Source: Algoriphagus sp. TR-M9
GTDB taxonomy: Bacteria > Bacteroidota > Bacteroidia > Cytophagales > Cyclobacteriaceae
Length of the DNA stretch: 64,000 bases
Direction of reading: 5' to 3'
Assembly: GCF_027594545.1 (NCBI RefSeq)
Contig: NZ_CP115160.1
Location: forward strand, 1,683,001-1,747,000
Shown: one piece after another, positions 17,425 through 26,896 of the stretch
Position numbering within the stretch: position 1 is the first letter of the stretch
Layout: every line of letters begins with the position of its first letter
Made by a program: the position numbers and the translations under genes
Notes under the pieces: model-generated
Seen by the model: only the letters and a program-made list of their open reading frames with translations
Told to the model about the DNA's origin: nothing
Database searches by the model: none

Positions 17425-19260
17425 TTATTGAACTAATATTCTGTATGATTTCATGCCCTTCTCTGTGGTCAGGTTCAAGACATAGATCCCTGGGCGCTGA
17501 CCGTTAAAATTAACAATTTCTCCTTTGTCAGAAAGTTGATGCTCCAGAAATATCTCCCTTCCGAAAGAATCAAATACTCTGATCTCACTGAAAACACCTT
17601 CTATATTCAAGTATGATTCCACTGGGTTTGGATAGATGGATAGGGGCTCCTCAGGGTTCTCTGTTTCTTCAAATTCAGGCTGTAGGGAGACATGAGGACG
17701 TATCATCAAGGCTCCATTGACTTCCTCGTTTTGCACCCATTCACCCACCACGTTGTAATAGAGCTTGTCTCCTTGCTCATTGGTTTTGTCCAGCCCTACG
17801 TGTATAAAGTCGTTAGAATACTGTGTGAAACCAATATAAAAAGCACCATTTACGCTAAGATTGGTGTCAAGTGAATAATAGGCATAAGACTGATCCGGAT
17901 CAAATTCAGGGATCAGTTCTTCTCTTATAAAAATCGGATCCTGATCCAGTTCTTTCCAGACCTGAATATCTACAGCTTGATTGGCTTGTCTAGGATTTGT
18001 AAATTCTATAGAAATCCCTTTGATATACACTTCTTCTGGCGTCTCGTATTTTATAGCTAGCTGCCCAGATCTTTGATTAATCCCAGCGGCGTAATCCGCC
18101 TGTCCCCGGTCATAGGCAAAGAAATCCATCAGTTTAAACTCACTGACCACGGTGTCGTTTTGTGCGAAATTAACACCTGCGTAAAAGCTGGTATCCTGCT
18201 CCTCAACGCTAAAAAGCGGACCATCACCCGAAGTCAAAAATGTACGGATCTGCAGGCTGGTTGCTTTGGCTGGAACTGGGATTTCGGTGAACTCCAGACT
18301 TTCAAAGGATCTCCTTTCTAGCGCATTTGGCACCGGGTTAAATGGAGTATTGGAATTGATAGGAGTGAAGGTCTGGCTGGAAGGATCTGTGATGGACATA
18401 GAATATTCCATAGACCGAAATCTGTTCTCCAGATTGTTGAATTCATTGGATATGCTGCCCCACATTTCCTCTTGATTGTTTTCCAATAGAGCCAGGGGAT
18501 AGGCAGCGAAATCGCCTAACCGTAAGCGATTTGGCTGCGTAAGTGACCTGTCCAAATAAAACAGGTCAGCTTCAGATCGGTTGGAGTTCAGGTACACATA
18601 GTCTATCAACCAAGAGTCAAAGGGGCCGCTTTGTCTTCCATTGGCAAAAAACCGAAACTGAAAATCCTCGCTTTGCCAAATCGGTAAAATCCGTACGATC
18701 TCCTGTTTGAAATTTTCCCGATCTAATGCTACTCCTCCAAATTGTGTCCAGATACTGATCCAATTGCCTTCCGGGTCTTTGACCTGCAAGGTCAGCTGAT
18801 CATTTTCATCCGGAAGTTCTGCTCTTCCTCCTGCCTGCCAAAAGAAACTAAGGTAAAGGGTCTCACTTTCTTGGTCTGAGAGTCCCGAAAGGTCAAAAGG
18901 AGCTGAGGTCAGCGAGTCCGTCTCTCCCTGGTCTATCTGTGTAAGGGAATAGGGCGTTCCATTTTGATCTACACCGTCTAAGAGCACCATGCCTACAGAA
19001 GGAGCAGATAGCCCAATAGTTTCTGTGTAGGATGCTCCTGCTATAGTCCATTTCAATGTATCCAGACCTTGAGAAAAATCATCCCAAAAGGGTAGACTGT
19101 TGGTGGTATGGAGGCGCAAGCCTGCCTTAGGTATGCTTGAACTTGCAATTTTTTGATGTTGAACTGCTCCAAGTTCCACTAGCTGGGCCTGAGCCCAAAA
19201 AGCGCTTAAAAAGGCTGCTGTAAAAACAGCGGTTTTAAATATGGAACATTTAGTGATCAT
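17425..19260 (-). CDS. T9SS-exported beta-rich protein of unknown function
   Basis: A 611-residue protein with signal peptide MITKCSIFKTAVFTAAFLSA ending WAQAQ. The body is beta-rich, with LPFWDDFSQGLDTLKW and DSWLIDYVYLNSNR resembling jelly-roll/MAM-like surface domains. The C-terminal ~75 residues (EPLSIYPNPVESYLNIEG to GIYVLNLTTEKGMKSYRILVQ) are a type A T9SS sorting domain, so it should cross the outer membrane and be attached at the surface or released. No catalytic motif was seen. It starts 5 bp after the stop of the PASTA gene, so the two are likely one transcript. Confidence 0.84.
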   Translation of the reverse strand: MITKCSIFKTAVFTAAFLSAFWAQAQLVELGAVQHQKIASSSIPKAGLRLHTTNSLPFWDDFSQGLDTLKWTIAGASYTETIGLSAPSVGMVLLDGVDQNGTPYSLTQIDQGETDSLTSAPFDLSGLSDQESETLYLSFFWQAGGRAELPDENDQLTLQVKDPEGNWISIWTQFGGVALDRENFKQEIVRILPIWQSEDFQFRFFANGRQSGPFDSWLIDYVYLNSNRSEADLFYLDRSLTQPNRLRLGDFAAYPLALLENNQEEMWGSISNEFNNLENRFRSMEYSMSITDPSSQTFTPINSNTPFNPVPNALERRSFESLEFTEIPVPAKATSLQIRTFLTSGDGPLFSVEEQDTSFYAGVNFAQNDTVVSEFKLMDFFAYDRGQADYAAGINQRSGQLAIKYETPEEVYIKGISIEFTNPRQANQAVDIQVWKELDQDPIFIREELIPEFDPDQSYAYYSLDTNLSVNGAFYIGFTQYSNDFIHVGLDKTNEQGDKLYYNVVGEWVQNEEVNGALMIRPHVSLQPEFEETENPEEPLSIYPNPVESYLNIEGVFSEIRVFDSFGREIFLEHQLSDKGEIVNFNGQRPGIYVLNLTTEKGMKSYRILVQ

Positions 19261-19265
19261 TCAAC

Positions 19266-20006
19266 TCAAAAATTTTCTTTGGCAATCCACAGATCAATCA
19301 GCTCACCGGTTTTTACCTGAAGTGCTGCTTCTGGAGACTGACGCAATACCTGGCCTACTTCTACGGAGTCTGTGTCAACGTAGTATTTTTCGCCTACTCT
19401 TAGGCTGGATCCTAGGATTAAAAACTCTGCTTCCACTTCGTCCATTCCCGTAAGATCGGGAACAGATAGGATCTGATTTCCCAGTCCATCGCCTACCACC
19501 AGGTCAATTCTAGCGCCCTTCGGCACTTCAAAACCTTCAGGTACATTTACTCCACGGTATTTTTGCTCCAGCACCACATTGATCCCAATGTCCGGAACAT
19601 ACACGATATCTCCTCTTTCCAGACCCATATTTGATAAAATCTCCTGCACGTTTTTCAGCTGAGAATTGACCAAGTTAGGCATTTTTAGCATGGGAGCATT
19701 TCTGGCATTTAGAGTCAGGTAAATGGTCTTTCCGCTTTTTACCTGAGCATTGGGATCTGGGATCTGCTTGAGGATCGCCATGGGCTTCATATCAGCATTG
19801 AATCCCGAGTCTATAGATACTTCGTACTGTAAATCTGCCCGGTCCAAAATATTCGCCGCCTCATCATATGTGTAGCCAGAGAGATCCGGAACTGAGACAG
19901 TTTCACCATGATTGGTGTACATAGGCAGGTACATTTTCAGAAACAGAAAACCCAGTAAGAAAGAAAGTCCAATAATGATGACGAGGTGAATGAATATCTT
20001 TTTCAA
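19266..20006 (-). CDS. Membrane-anchored triple PASTA-domain protein
   Basis: A 246-residue protein with one N-terminal TM helix (about 5-25, IHLVIIIGLSFLLGFLFL) and three periplasmic PASTA repeats: VPDLSGYTYDEAANIL, MPNLVNSQLKNVQEIL and VPDLTGMDEVEAEFLI. PASTA domains bind peptidoglycan or beta-lactams in PBPs and kinases. Here there is no kinase or transpeptidase domain, so it may act as a cell-wall-binding scaffold. The Bacteroidota form commonly has this length. Co-directional with the T9SS gene downstream. Confidence 0.92.
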   Translation of the reverse strand: MKKIFIHLVIIIGLSFLLGFLFLKMYLPMYTNHGETVSVPDLSGYTYDEAANILDRADLQYEVSIDSGFNADMKPMAILKQIPDPNAQVKSGKTIYLTLNARNAPMLKMPNLVNSQLKNVQEILSNMGLERGDIVYVPDIGINVVLEQKYRGVNVPEGFEVPKGARIDLVVGDGLGNQILSVPDLTGMDEVEAEFLILGSSLRVGEKYYVDTDSVEVGQVLRQSPEAALQVKTGELIDLWIAKENF

Positions 20007-20115
20007 GAGTGTGAATTAATGGGTACTAGGAAAATATAATACGCTAAAGATAAGCTGGAAAATCAATCCTCACAAAGTAGCAAGGAATCTGATTCGCTGA
20101 TTTCTCATGGCAAAA

Positions 20116-20150
20116 AATAAGCCGAAGAGTATAGCTTCGGCTTATTTTTA
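20116..20150 (-). terminator. Strong rho-independent terminator
   Basis: A 12-bp perfect stem, AATAAGCCGAAG (20116-20127) with CTTCGGCTTATT (20135-20146), and a T run on the minus strand. It follows the stop of the M43 protease gene. Confidence 0.88.
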
Positions 20151-23100
20151 TCAATTTATCAGCAGTCGCCGGGTTTCCCTGATCGAATTGCTGGTGACTT
20201 TCACGATATATACGCCTTTGGAAAATAAGTCTGTACTGAAAGTATACGTTTGGTTCAAGGTGTTCGGGTAGTTGATGTCCTGAAGCACTGCCCCGGTGAC
20301 AGAAATCACCTGAATATTCACTTCTTCGTACGCTGGTAGATTAAAGGCTAGGTTGAATACCTCTGTTGCAGGGTTAGGGAACAAAACCATTCGGCCTTCC
20401 GCAGGAATTACCGGATTAGGATTCGCTCTGAGAAACAGTTCTATATTGTCCAGATAGAGCGGGTTATCTGTTGGAGAAATTCCATCTGCCACAAAAGCTA
20501 ACCTCACTTTAGTGCTTCCTGTTCCAGCAAACTCAGAGAGGTCTACATATTTTCGAGTTCCAGTACCCAGGGAGTTTGGATTGGTAGGATCAAGGTTTTG
20601 ATTTACCAATTCGGCACCTCTCGCTGACCAAACTTCCGAATAAGTCAGTCCCCCATCTACACTGGCTAATAGTCTCAATCGTGCATTTTCATTAGCTCCC
20701 AAAGTGCCTGCATCAAAGAAAATACTGGCCTGAGGACTGCTGGAAAGGTCGAAAATAGGCGTGCCAAGCCAGTAACTTTGTCCTGCAGCTCCAGAGGGGA
20801 GAGTATAGCTGGAGTTTATGGCCGTGCCTGTGTTTGAAATCATCTCCCAACCTTCAGCGTCTGATTCTGGATTGATAGCAAGCCAAGGGGAGATGCCGTT
20901 TTCGCCTTCAAAGTTTTCTCTCCAGGGAACAGTTACTACCGAAGAATCCACAAGAGCATATCGGTTCAGACTGTCGGCATTATTTCCATTTTGGTCAAAA
21001 TTCGGCCTGCTGATTTTTACAAAAATCTCATTTTTTCCATTTTCTGTAGAAACCTCACTTTGCAGGGTGAATGACTCATTTGGTTCAAAATTAGCTCCAC
21101 TGGCTACCAGGGTTAGTGGATTGGAATCATTGGTGCTTTTCGAAAATAGGAAAGTAGAGATCGGCAAATTGCCTGTGTTGGTGATTTGCACGTTCTCAGA
21201 TTCATGTGTTCCATCTGAAATCGGGCTGGGACTGAGTAAGCTATTGAGTTGAAGGTTGTAGTTAAATTCTTCATTAGGAAGAATTCTGATATTCCGAATA
21301 AAGACATTGTTGCCATAATTGTTTCCTGCGATCAAGGCTACTCTGACGCTTCCCAAATCTGCAAAGTCACTTAAGTTCACGAGCTCTGTTCTGAACTGGC
21401 TATCCTGCGTAGGAAAGAACTCATCCAGGGTAGACGCTGAGGTCTGTAGGCTTTGTCCACTTTTGTCGTAAGGTGCATTGGCCAGGTCAAATGTATTGCC
21501 GCAATCTGCTGAAATAGCAACTGTTAATTCATCCTGGAAGCCACTCTGGTCATAAGGAGCATGCGCTACTTCAAACACCAGTTGGGCATTTGGATATACT
21601 CCTAAATCGATAATAGGTGATATGAAATAATCCAGTTGACCTGGGGCTTCATACTCATAATTGTTAATATAAATCAGCTGCTGTGCAGTTCCTGAAACGG
21701 TTTGATTGACGATTTCCCAAGTGATCGCACCATCTGGATTTTCTATGGTCCAGGGTTCTGGGAAGCTGGATAGGTCTGCCTCATAAGGCAATGCTATAGG
21801 TCGCTGCAGTTCCGGACTTGCTGTAAGGGAGTTATTCAATGGATTAGCATCAGCACCATCATTGGTTTCAGTGATTCGGAATTCGATTTCATTGGTGTCT
21901 CCAGAGATGCTGAAGCTGTTGAATCCTACGGTCGCTGTTTGTCCGGTGAGTAGATTGAAAGAAAATCTTTTGCTCTCTAGCAAGGTTCCATTTCTCCGCA
22001 TTTCCACTCTTCCGGATGTCAATCGGTTGTTACCGGCATTTAGTAATACTATGGAAGGCTGGATCAAGGGATCACAGGTATAATCCCCAGGTTCCAGGAT
22101 TTTTGAGATCGCCAGATCATTATCAGAAAGGATTGGGTCCTGGGTTGCCCGATTATTGATAAGTGTAACCCTTCTTGGGCTATTGGCCAGTACTACCTCA
22201 AATCGCTCGACTTGTCCAGCTGTGAATAGGTTCATGCAGGCATCTGGGGTATAATCCATAAAGTTTTGGATCATATCATTAGAATCACAGCTAAACCTAG
22301 TTACTGTAGGGGAGCAACTGTTGTTTGAGTTGTCCTGAAGCGGAGTGTCCTCCACAAAATCATCAGCTTCACAACCACCATCTCCCCAGATATGGCGTAA
22401 ACCAAAAAAGTGCCCTACTTCATGAGTGGCAGTTCTACCTAGGGAAGCAGAAGTGGCATTGCCTCCGGTACCAAAATACCGGTAATCTATAACCACCCCG
22501 TCTGTAAGTGCAGAACTTGCCGGGAAATTTAAACCCGGTAAATCTGAAATGGGAAAAGAGGAGTAGCCTATAAATGGGGTAGTCAGTGGCACGACGTACA
22601 TATTCATATACTCCTCTGAATTCCAATGCTCTACCTGAGCGATGACTGTCACGTCCGTATTGGGATTGTAAGAAGCTTTTGGCCCCTGTGTTCTGGTAAT
22701 CCCGTTAGTAGGAAGTCCAGAAGGATCCTGCTTGGCTAATATAAATTCTATGTTTGTGCTACCGGCCACAGGCAGAAATTCGGAAGGTGTATTGGCAGCA
22801 TCGGCATTCAAGCGCTGAAAGTCCTCATTTAAAATCCGGATTTGCTCCAAAATCTGCGCGGTAGGAATGTTGGTCCCCTGTCCTTCAGCTTCCCCGGAGT
22901 GTATGACATGCACTACAACGGGAATGAGCATGGGGTCTTCGTTGGTTCGGGCTAGTATGGCAGGTTTGCTTTTTCTAGCTTCTATTTTATCGTCTATCCA
23001 GCTTTCAAAAAATGGTTTGGAACCAAAATAGCCCATTTCCTGCTCCAGCTTTTTCTCCAAAATCACATGGGCACACTTTTCATCATGATTGTGCTGCGCT

Positions 23101-23213
23101 TGATTGGCACTTGTGCTGAATTGAAACTGCTGGGCAAAGGATTGGGAAAAAGTAAAAATAGCTCCCAGGAGGAGCATATTAACCTTTCCAAAAAAGCGTA
23201 AACTTTTTTTCAT
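20151..23213 (-). CDS. T9SS-exported pappalysin-like (M43) metalloprotease
   Basis: A 1020-residue secreted protease with a signal peptide of about 28 residues ending FAQ. The propeptide contains a His/Cys stretch (HNHDEKCAH). The catalytic domain carries H264-E265-x2-H268-x5-H274 (THEVGHFFGLRHIWG) and a Met-turn around M319 (NFMDYTP), with Cys residues between them as in cytophagalysin/ulilysin-type M43 enzymes. Several beta-sandwich domains follow (LPYEADLSSFPEPWTIENPDG and a later VPWRENFEGENGISPWLAI, MAM/adhesin-like), then a type A T9SS sorting domain (RMVLFPNPATEVFNLAF to GVYIVKVTSNS). It probably digests extracellular protein. It lies 11 bp after the NifU-like gene but ends with its own terminator. 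Confidence 0.92.
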   Translation of the reverse strand: MKKSLRFFGKVNMLLLGAIFTFSQSFAQQFQFSTSANQAQHNHDEKCAHVILEKKLEQEMGYFGSKPFFESWIDDKIEARKSKPAILARTNEDPMLIPVVVHVIHSGEAEGQGTNIPTAQILEQIRILNEDFQRLNADAANTPSEFLPVAGSTNIEFILAKQDPSGLPTNGITRTQGPKASYNPNTDVTVIAQVEHWNSEEYMNMYVVPLTTPFIGYSSFPISDLPGLNFPASSALTDGVVIDYRYFGTGGNATSASLGRTATHEVGHFFGLRHIWGDGGCEADDFVEDTPLQDNSNNSCSPTVTRFSCDSNDMIQNFMDYTPDACMNLFTAGQVERFEVVLANSPRRVTLINNRATQDPILSDNDLAISKILEPGDYTCDPLIQPSIVLLNAGNNRLTSGRVEMRRNGTLLESKRFSFNLLTGQTATVGFNSFSISGDTNEIEFRITETNDGADANPLNNSLTASPELQRPIALPYEADLSSFPEPWTIENPDGAITWEIVNQTVSGTAQQLIYINNYEYEAPGQLDYFISPIIDLGVYPNAQLVFEVAHAPYDQSGFQDELTVAISADCGNTFDLANAPYDKSGQSLQTSASTLDEFFPTQDSQFRTELVNLSDFADLGSVRVALIAGNNYGNNVFIRNIRILPNEEFNYNLQLNSLLSPSPISDGTHESENVQITNTGNLPISTFLFSKSTNDSNPLTLVASGANFEPNESFTLQSEVSTENGKNEIFVKISRPNFDQNGNNADSLNRYALVDSSVVTVPWRENFEGENGISPWLAINPESDAEGWEMISNTGTAINSSYTLPSGAAGQSYWLGTPIFDLSSSPQASIFFDAGTLGANENARLRLLASVDGGLTYSEVWSARGAELVNQNLDPTNPNSLGTGTRKYVDLSEFAGTGSTKVRLAFVADGISPTDNPLYLDNIELFLRANPNPVIPAEGRMVLFPNPATEVFNLAFNLPAYEEVNIQVISVTGAVLQDINYPNTLNQTYTFSTDLFSKGVYIVKVTSNSIRETRRLLIN

Positions 23214-23224
23214 TAAGATTCCGC

Positions 23225-23473
23225 TTATGCAACTGTTAGATTCACTGCCTCTACCCGGGTGATCTCTGGAATAGCTTTCTTAATGGCTTCTTCTACTCCT
23301 GCCTTTAATGTCATGGAGGACATAGGGCAAGATCCACAGGAGCCAAGCATTTCTATTTTCAAGACATTATCTTCTGTTAATTCCACTATCCTTACATTGC
23401 CTCCGTCTGCTTCCAGATAAGGTCTTATGGTGTCAAGGGCAGTCTCTATTTGATCTTTCAGTTCAGGTTTCAT
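23225..23473 (-). CDS. NifU-like C-terminal-domain Fe-S scaffold
   Basis: An 82-residue stand-alone NifU C-terminal domain with LEADGGNVRIVEL and the Cys pair C46-x2-C49 in MLGSCGSCPMSS, which holds a transient [4Fe-4S] cluster. It is close to the Nfu family in size and motif, without the A-type N-terminal domain. The gene follows mrp by 5 bp, and the pair fits a cluster assembly and transfer unit in the cytosol. Confidence 0.93.
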   Translation of the reverse strand: MKPELKDQIETALDTIRPYLEADGGNVRIVELTEDNVLKIEMLGSCGSCPMSSMTLKAGVEEAIKKAIPEITRVEAVNLTVA

Positions 23474-23478
23474 TTTTT

Positions 23479-24573
23479 TTAAGCTTTAATTTCTACCACC
23501 GAAGTCTTATCCTGTGATGCATTTCTTATGGCAATTTGCCTGGCTACTTCCTCGGCCAGATTCATGTAGGCTTCCTCAGTCAATCCTTCCTTCATCACTG
23601 CTGGATATCCAGTGTCCCCGCTTTCTCTGATGCTTTGTACGATTGGTATTTCTCCTAAAAACGGGATTTCATATTTTGCGGCGAGCTTTCTACCGCCTTC
23701 TTTCCCAAACAGGTAATATTTATTGTCTGGTAGCTCTTCGGGTGTAAAATAAGCCATATTTTCAATAACACCTAAAACAGGTACGTTAATTTGTGGCTGT
23801 AGAAACATGGAAATCCCCTTGTTTGCGTCTGCGAGCGCTACTTTCTGAGGAGTAGTGACGATCACAGCTCCGGTCACAGGCACTGTCTGAACCATGGTCA
23901 GGTGGATATCTGAAGTCCCTGGAGGTAAATCTATCAGTAAGTAATCAAGTTCTCCCCAATCCACATCCGAAATAAACTGTTTCAGTGCAGAACTGGCCAT
24001 AGGCCCGCGCCAGACCACAGCACTGTCTGTAGGAGTAAGAAATCCTATAGACATCATTTTTACTCCATATTGTTCTACCGGGATAATGATATTTTTGTCG
24101 CCTACTTTCTTGACGGCAGGTTGTTCCCCCTCAACGTTGAACATGGTAGGGATAGAAGGGCCTGAGATATCTGCATCGATCAGACCTACTTTGGCCCCAA
24201 GTTTAGAAAGAGCCACGGCTAGATTGACAGCTGTGGTGGATTTGCCTACACCACCTTTGCCGGATGCCACTGCAATGATATTTTTCACCTGCGGTAAAAC
24301 TGGTGCTGCCTCCCGAACTGTCGTGACCTGAGAGGTCATAAAAATGTCCCATTCCACCTCTGTTCCAAAGTCACTTTCCAATTCTTCAAGACAATTATTT
24401 TTGATCACCTCTTTCAATGGGCAGGCCGGGGTTGTCAATACTACATGGAAGCTTACCTTATTTCCGTTGATTTCGATTTTCTGTATCATTCCCAAAGTCA
24501 CCAAATCCTTTTTAAGGTCGGGGTCTTGTACTTTGGATAGGGATTTGAGGATATTCTCCTTCGATAACTGCAT
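23479..24573 (-). CDS. Mrp/NBP35-family Fe-S cluster carrier ATPase
   Basis: A 364-residue Mrp (ApbC) protein. The N-terminal MIP18/DUF59 domain (about 1-85) has DPDLKKDLVTLGMI and TTPACPL. The deviant Walker A P-loop SGKGGVGKST lies at about 104-113, with DADISGPS and LPPGTSDIHLT following. Unlike the classical family, I do not see the C-terminal CxxC that binds the bridging cluster: the region reads GVIENMAYFTPEELPDNKYYLFG. The same Cys loss is seen in other Bacteroidota homologues as far as I recall. First gene of the mrp-nfu transcript. Confidence 0.92.
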   Translation of the reverse strand: MQLSKENILKSLSKVQDPDLKKDLVTLGMIQKIEINGNKVSFHVVLTTPACPLKEVIKNNCLEELESDFGTEVEWDIFMTSQVTTVREAAPVLPQVKNIIAVASGKGGVGKSTTAVNLAVALSKLGAKVGLIDADISGPSIPTMFNVEGEQPAVKKVGDKNIIIPVEQYGVKMMSIGFLTPTDSAVVWRGPMASSALKQFISDVDWGELDYLLIDLPPGTSDIHLTMVQTVPVTGAVIVTTPQKVALADANKGISMFLQPQINVPVLGVIENMAYFTPEELPDNKYYLFGKEGGRKLAAKYEIPFLGEIPIVQSIRESGDTGYPAVMKEGLTEEAYMNLAEEVARQIAIRNASQDKTSVVEIKA

Positions 24574-24841
24574 GGGGTGTTTTTTGAAATTTTGCGCAAT
24601 TTAGACCTTCTGCGCTTCTAAATAAAATGACTGAGCAAATGTCTTTGCCAGCTTAACTTTGATTAAGAATTTTAAGTTCTGCGATTTTATGCTTTTGTGC
24701 CGTGGTAACTGCCAAAACGCAAAAGGAATCTGCAAATCAAATAGGTAATCCGGATTTCCTGCCTACTGAGCAAAGAAATAGAGGCAAGACTAAGTTTCGC
24801 ATAATCATTTAAAGATCTAAAGTTTTTATCAACCGAGCGAT

Positions 24842-24849
24842 TAACTTTG
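24842..24849 (+). promoter_or_regulatory. Promoter -7 element of dnaG
   Basis: TAACTTTG matches the Bacteroidota TAnnTTTG consensus 16 bp before the ATG. The -33 part is poor. Confidence 0.5.
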
Positions 24850-24865
24850 TTCCTTTGACCGGACC

Positions 24866-26809
24866 ATGAGTATCAGCAAAGACACCACAGATAAAGTTAA
24901 GGAAAGAATGGATATCGAGGAGGTGATAGGTGACTATCTTCCTCTAAAGCGGAAAGGGCAGAACCTCTGGGCCAATTGTCCTTTTCACGGGGAGAAGACA
25001 CCCTCATTTTCTATTTCTCCTGCCAAGCAAATCTACAAGTGCTTTGGATGTGGCAAGGCCGGAGATCCCATTCAATTCATCATGGACATAGAGGGAGTGG
25101 GGTTTCAAGAAGCGGTGAAGCATATCGCCGGTCGATATGGGATCGAGGTGGAGGAAGATGAAGCCAGAACTCCAGAGCAAAACCAAGCTCAGAATGAACG
25201 GGAAAGTCTACTGATAGCTTTGGGCTATGCCCGTGACTTTTTTGTCAAAAATTTACAGACTGAGGAAGGCAAGTCAATAGGCCTGAGCTATTTCAAAGAA
25301 AGAGGATTTTCTCCAGGCATTATTGAAAAATTCGATTTAGGGTATGCGCTTGATGGATGGGATAATTTACTTAAGTCAGCCAAATCTGCCGGCTTTCAGG
25401 AGGAAGTGCTACTCAAAGCGGGACTGATACTCCAAAAAGAAGGCGATGCTAGCCGTGTATATGACCGATTCAGAAACCGGGTCATATTTACCATTCACAA
25501 TATCAGTGGCAAACCCCTTGGTTTTGGGGCTAGGATTCTCACTAAGGATAAAAATCAACCCAAATACATCAATTCCCCAGAAACACCTGTATATCACAAA
25601 AGTGATGTGCTCTATGGGATGTATCAAGCCAAAAAATCTATTCGGGAAAAGGATAATTGCTTTCTGGTAGAAGGGTATACCGATGTGATCAGTCTGCACC
25701 TCTCCGGAATTGAAAATGTGGTAGCCTCCTCAGGTACTTCCCTGACTGACGGGCAGATCAAGCTGATCAAGCGGTTCACGAATCAGGTGACGGTCTTGTA
25801 TGATGGAGACGCAGCAGGGATCAAAGCATCCTTGCGCGGCATAGACTTACTGCTGGAGGGAGGGCTGAATGTGAAAGCAGTAGTTTTCCCGGAAGGAGAA
25901 GACCCAGATAGTTACTCTAGGAAGGTCGGATCTCAGGCTTTTCAGGAATACCTGGACTCTAATAGTCGGGATTTCATAGGGTTTAAGATTAATCTGTTCA
26001 AGGATGAGTTCAAGCGTGATCCTATTCGAAAAGCAGAGGTGATCCGTGAAGTAGTCCAAAGCATAGGCAAGATTCCAGACCCGATTATCCGCTCTGTGTA
26101 CGTCAAGGAGGCCTCTGGATTACTGGAGATAGAAGAGGAAATCATCCATGCTGAGCTGAACAAATCCCTGCTCAAAACCCAAAAAGAGCAATACAACAAA
26201 CAGGTAAAAGAAGCGGAGTCTGAAACAGCTTTTGAGGATTTGATGGCTACTGAGCAGTCTTCAGCTACCTCATTTGGGGAGTTACTGAAGATTCAGGAAC
26301 GGGAAATGGTCCGGATTCTGGTGAATTATGGTACTCAGAAACTGGCAGATGAAGAAATGCACCTTTGCCAATACCTGCTTTCTGAAACCGAAGAGCTGGA
26401 ATTTACTACTCCTATTTATGCTAAAATTCTGCAACTGTACAGAGAGGCGTTGGTGAAAGGGGAGTTACCTACTTCAGCCTATTTTATTGGTTTGGGAGAT
26501 CGGGAAGTACAGATGGAGGTGATCGATTTAATTACCATGCGTCATGAAGTTTCTAGTCACTGGGAAGGCACGCATCAAATCATCATCAATAAAGAAAACG
26601 ATGACCTCACGCTCACAGGGTATAAATCTATCTTGCGACTAAAACGCAAAATGGTGCAGAAGCTCATGGAGGAAGCCAAAGTCAAACTCAGAGATGCTGA
26701 GGGCGAGCAGGATAACGAAGAGAAGGTAAATGAATATCAGGTGCTTTATTTTGAACTGAAAAAAGTACAGCTGGAAATCGACAAGGAACTTGGAATAGTG
26801 ATAGGATAA
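24866..26809 (+). CDS. dnaG: DNA primase
   Basis: A 647-residue primase of normal length that makes RNA primers for replication. The N-terminal zinc-ribbon uses C38, H41, C59 and C62 (NCPFHGEKTPSF, CFGCG). The catalytic core has FGARIL and the Toprim motif FLVEGYTDV with E269, and LYDGDAAGIKA with D313/D315. The C-terminal helicase-interaction region is helical and divergent, as usual. It stands alone rather than in an rpsU-dnaG-rpoD operon. A TAnnTTTG promoter lies just upstream. Confidence 0.97.
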   Translation: MSISKDTTDKVKERMDIEEVIGDYLPLKRKGQNLWANCPFHGEKTPSFSISPAKQIYKCFGCGKAGDPIQFIMDIEGVGFQEAVKHIAGRYGIEVEEDEARTPEQNQAQNERESLLIALGYARDFFVKNLQTEEGKSIGLSYFKERGFSPGIIEKFDLGYALDGWDNLLKSAKSAGFQEEVLLKAGLILQKEGDASRVYDRFRNRVIFTIHNISGKPLGFGARILTKDKNQPKYINSPETPVYHKSDVLYGMYQAKKSIREKDNCFLVEGYTDVISLHLSGIENVVASSGTSLTDGQIKLIKRFTNQVTVLYDGDAAGIKASLRGIDLLLEGGLNVKAVVFPEGEDPDSYSRKVGSQAFQEYLDSNSRDFIGFKINLFKDEFKRDPIRKAEVIREVVQSIGKIPDPIIRSVYVKEASGLLEIEEEIIHAELNKSLLKTQKEQYNKQVKEAESETAFEDLMATEQSSATSFGELLKIQEREMVRILVNYGTQKLADEEMHLCQYLLSETEELEFTTPIYAKILQLYREALVKGELPTSAYFIGLGDREVQMEVIDLITMRHEVSSHWEGTHQIIINKENDDLTLTGYKSILRLKRKMVQKLMEEAKVKLRDAEGEQDNEEKVNEYQVLYFELKKVQLEIDKELGIVIG

Positions 26810-26855
26810 AACCAAACTTTATTTGGCAACACCCTGTTAAAGATGGGAAAGCTTG

Positions 26856-26863
26856 TAAATTTG
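26856..26863 (+). promoter_or_regulatory. Promoter -7 element inside the long ribBA frame
   Basis: TAAATTTG fits TAnnTTTG perfectly and lies 34 bp before GTG 26897. If used, transcription would begin after the ATG at 26843, supporting the GTG start. Confidence 0.45.
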
Positions 26864-26896
26864 CTTTTCCTATATGTGTATTCAAACCCAAATTTT

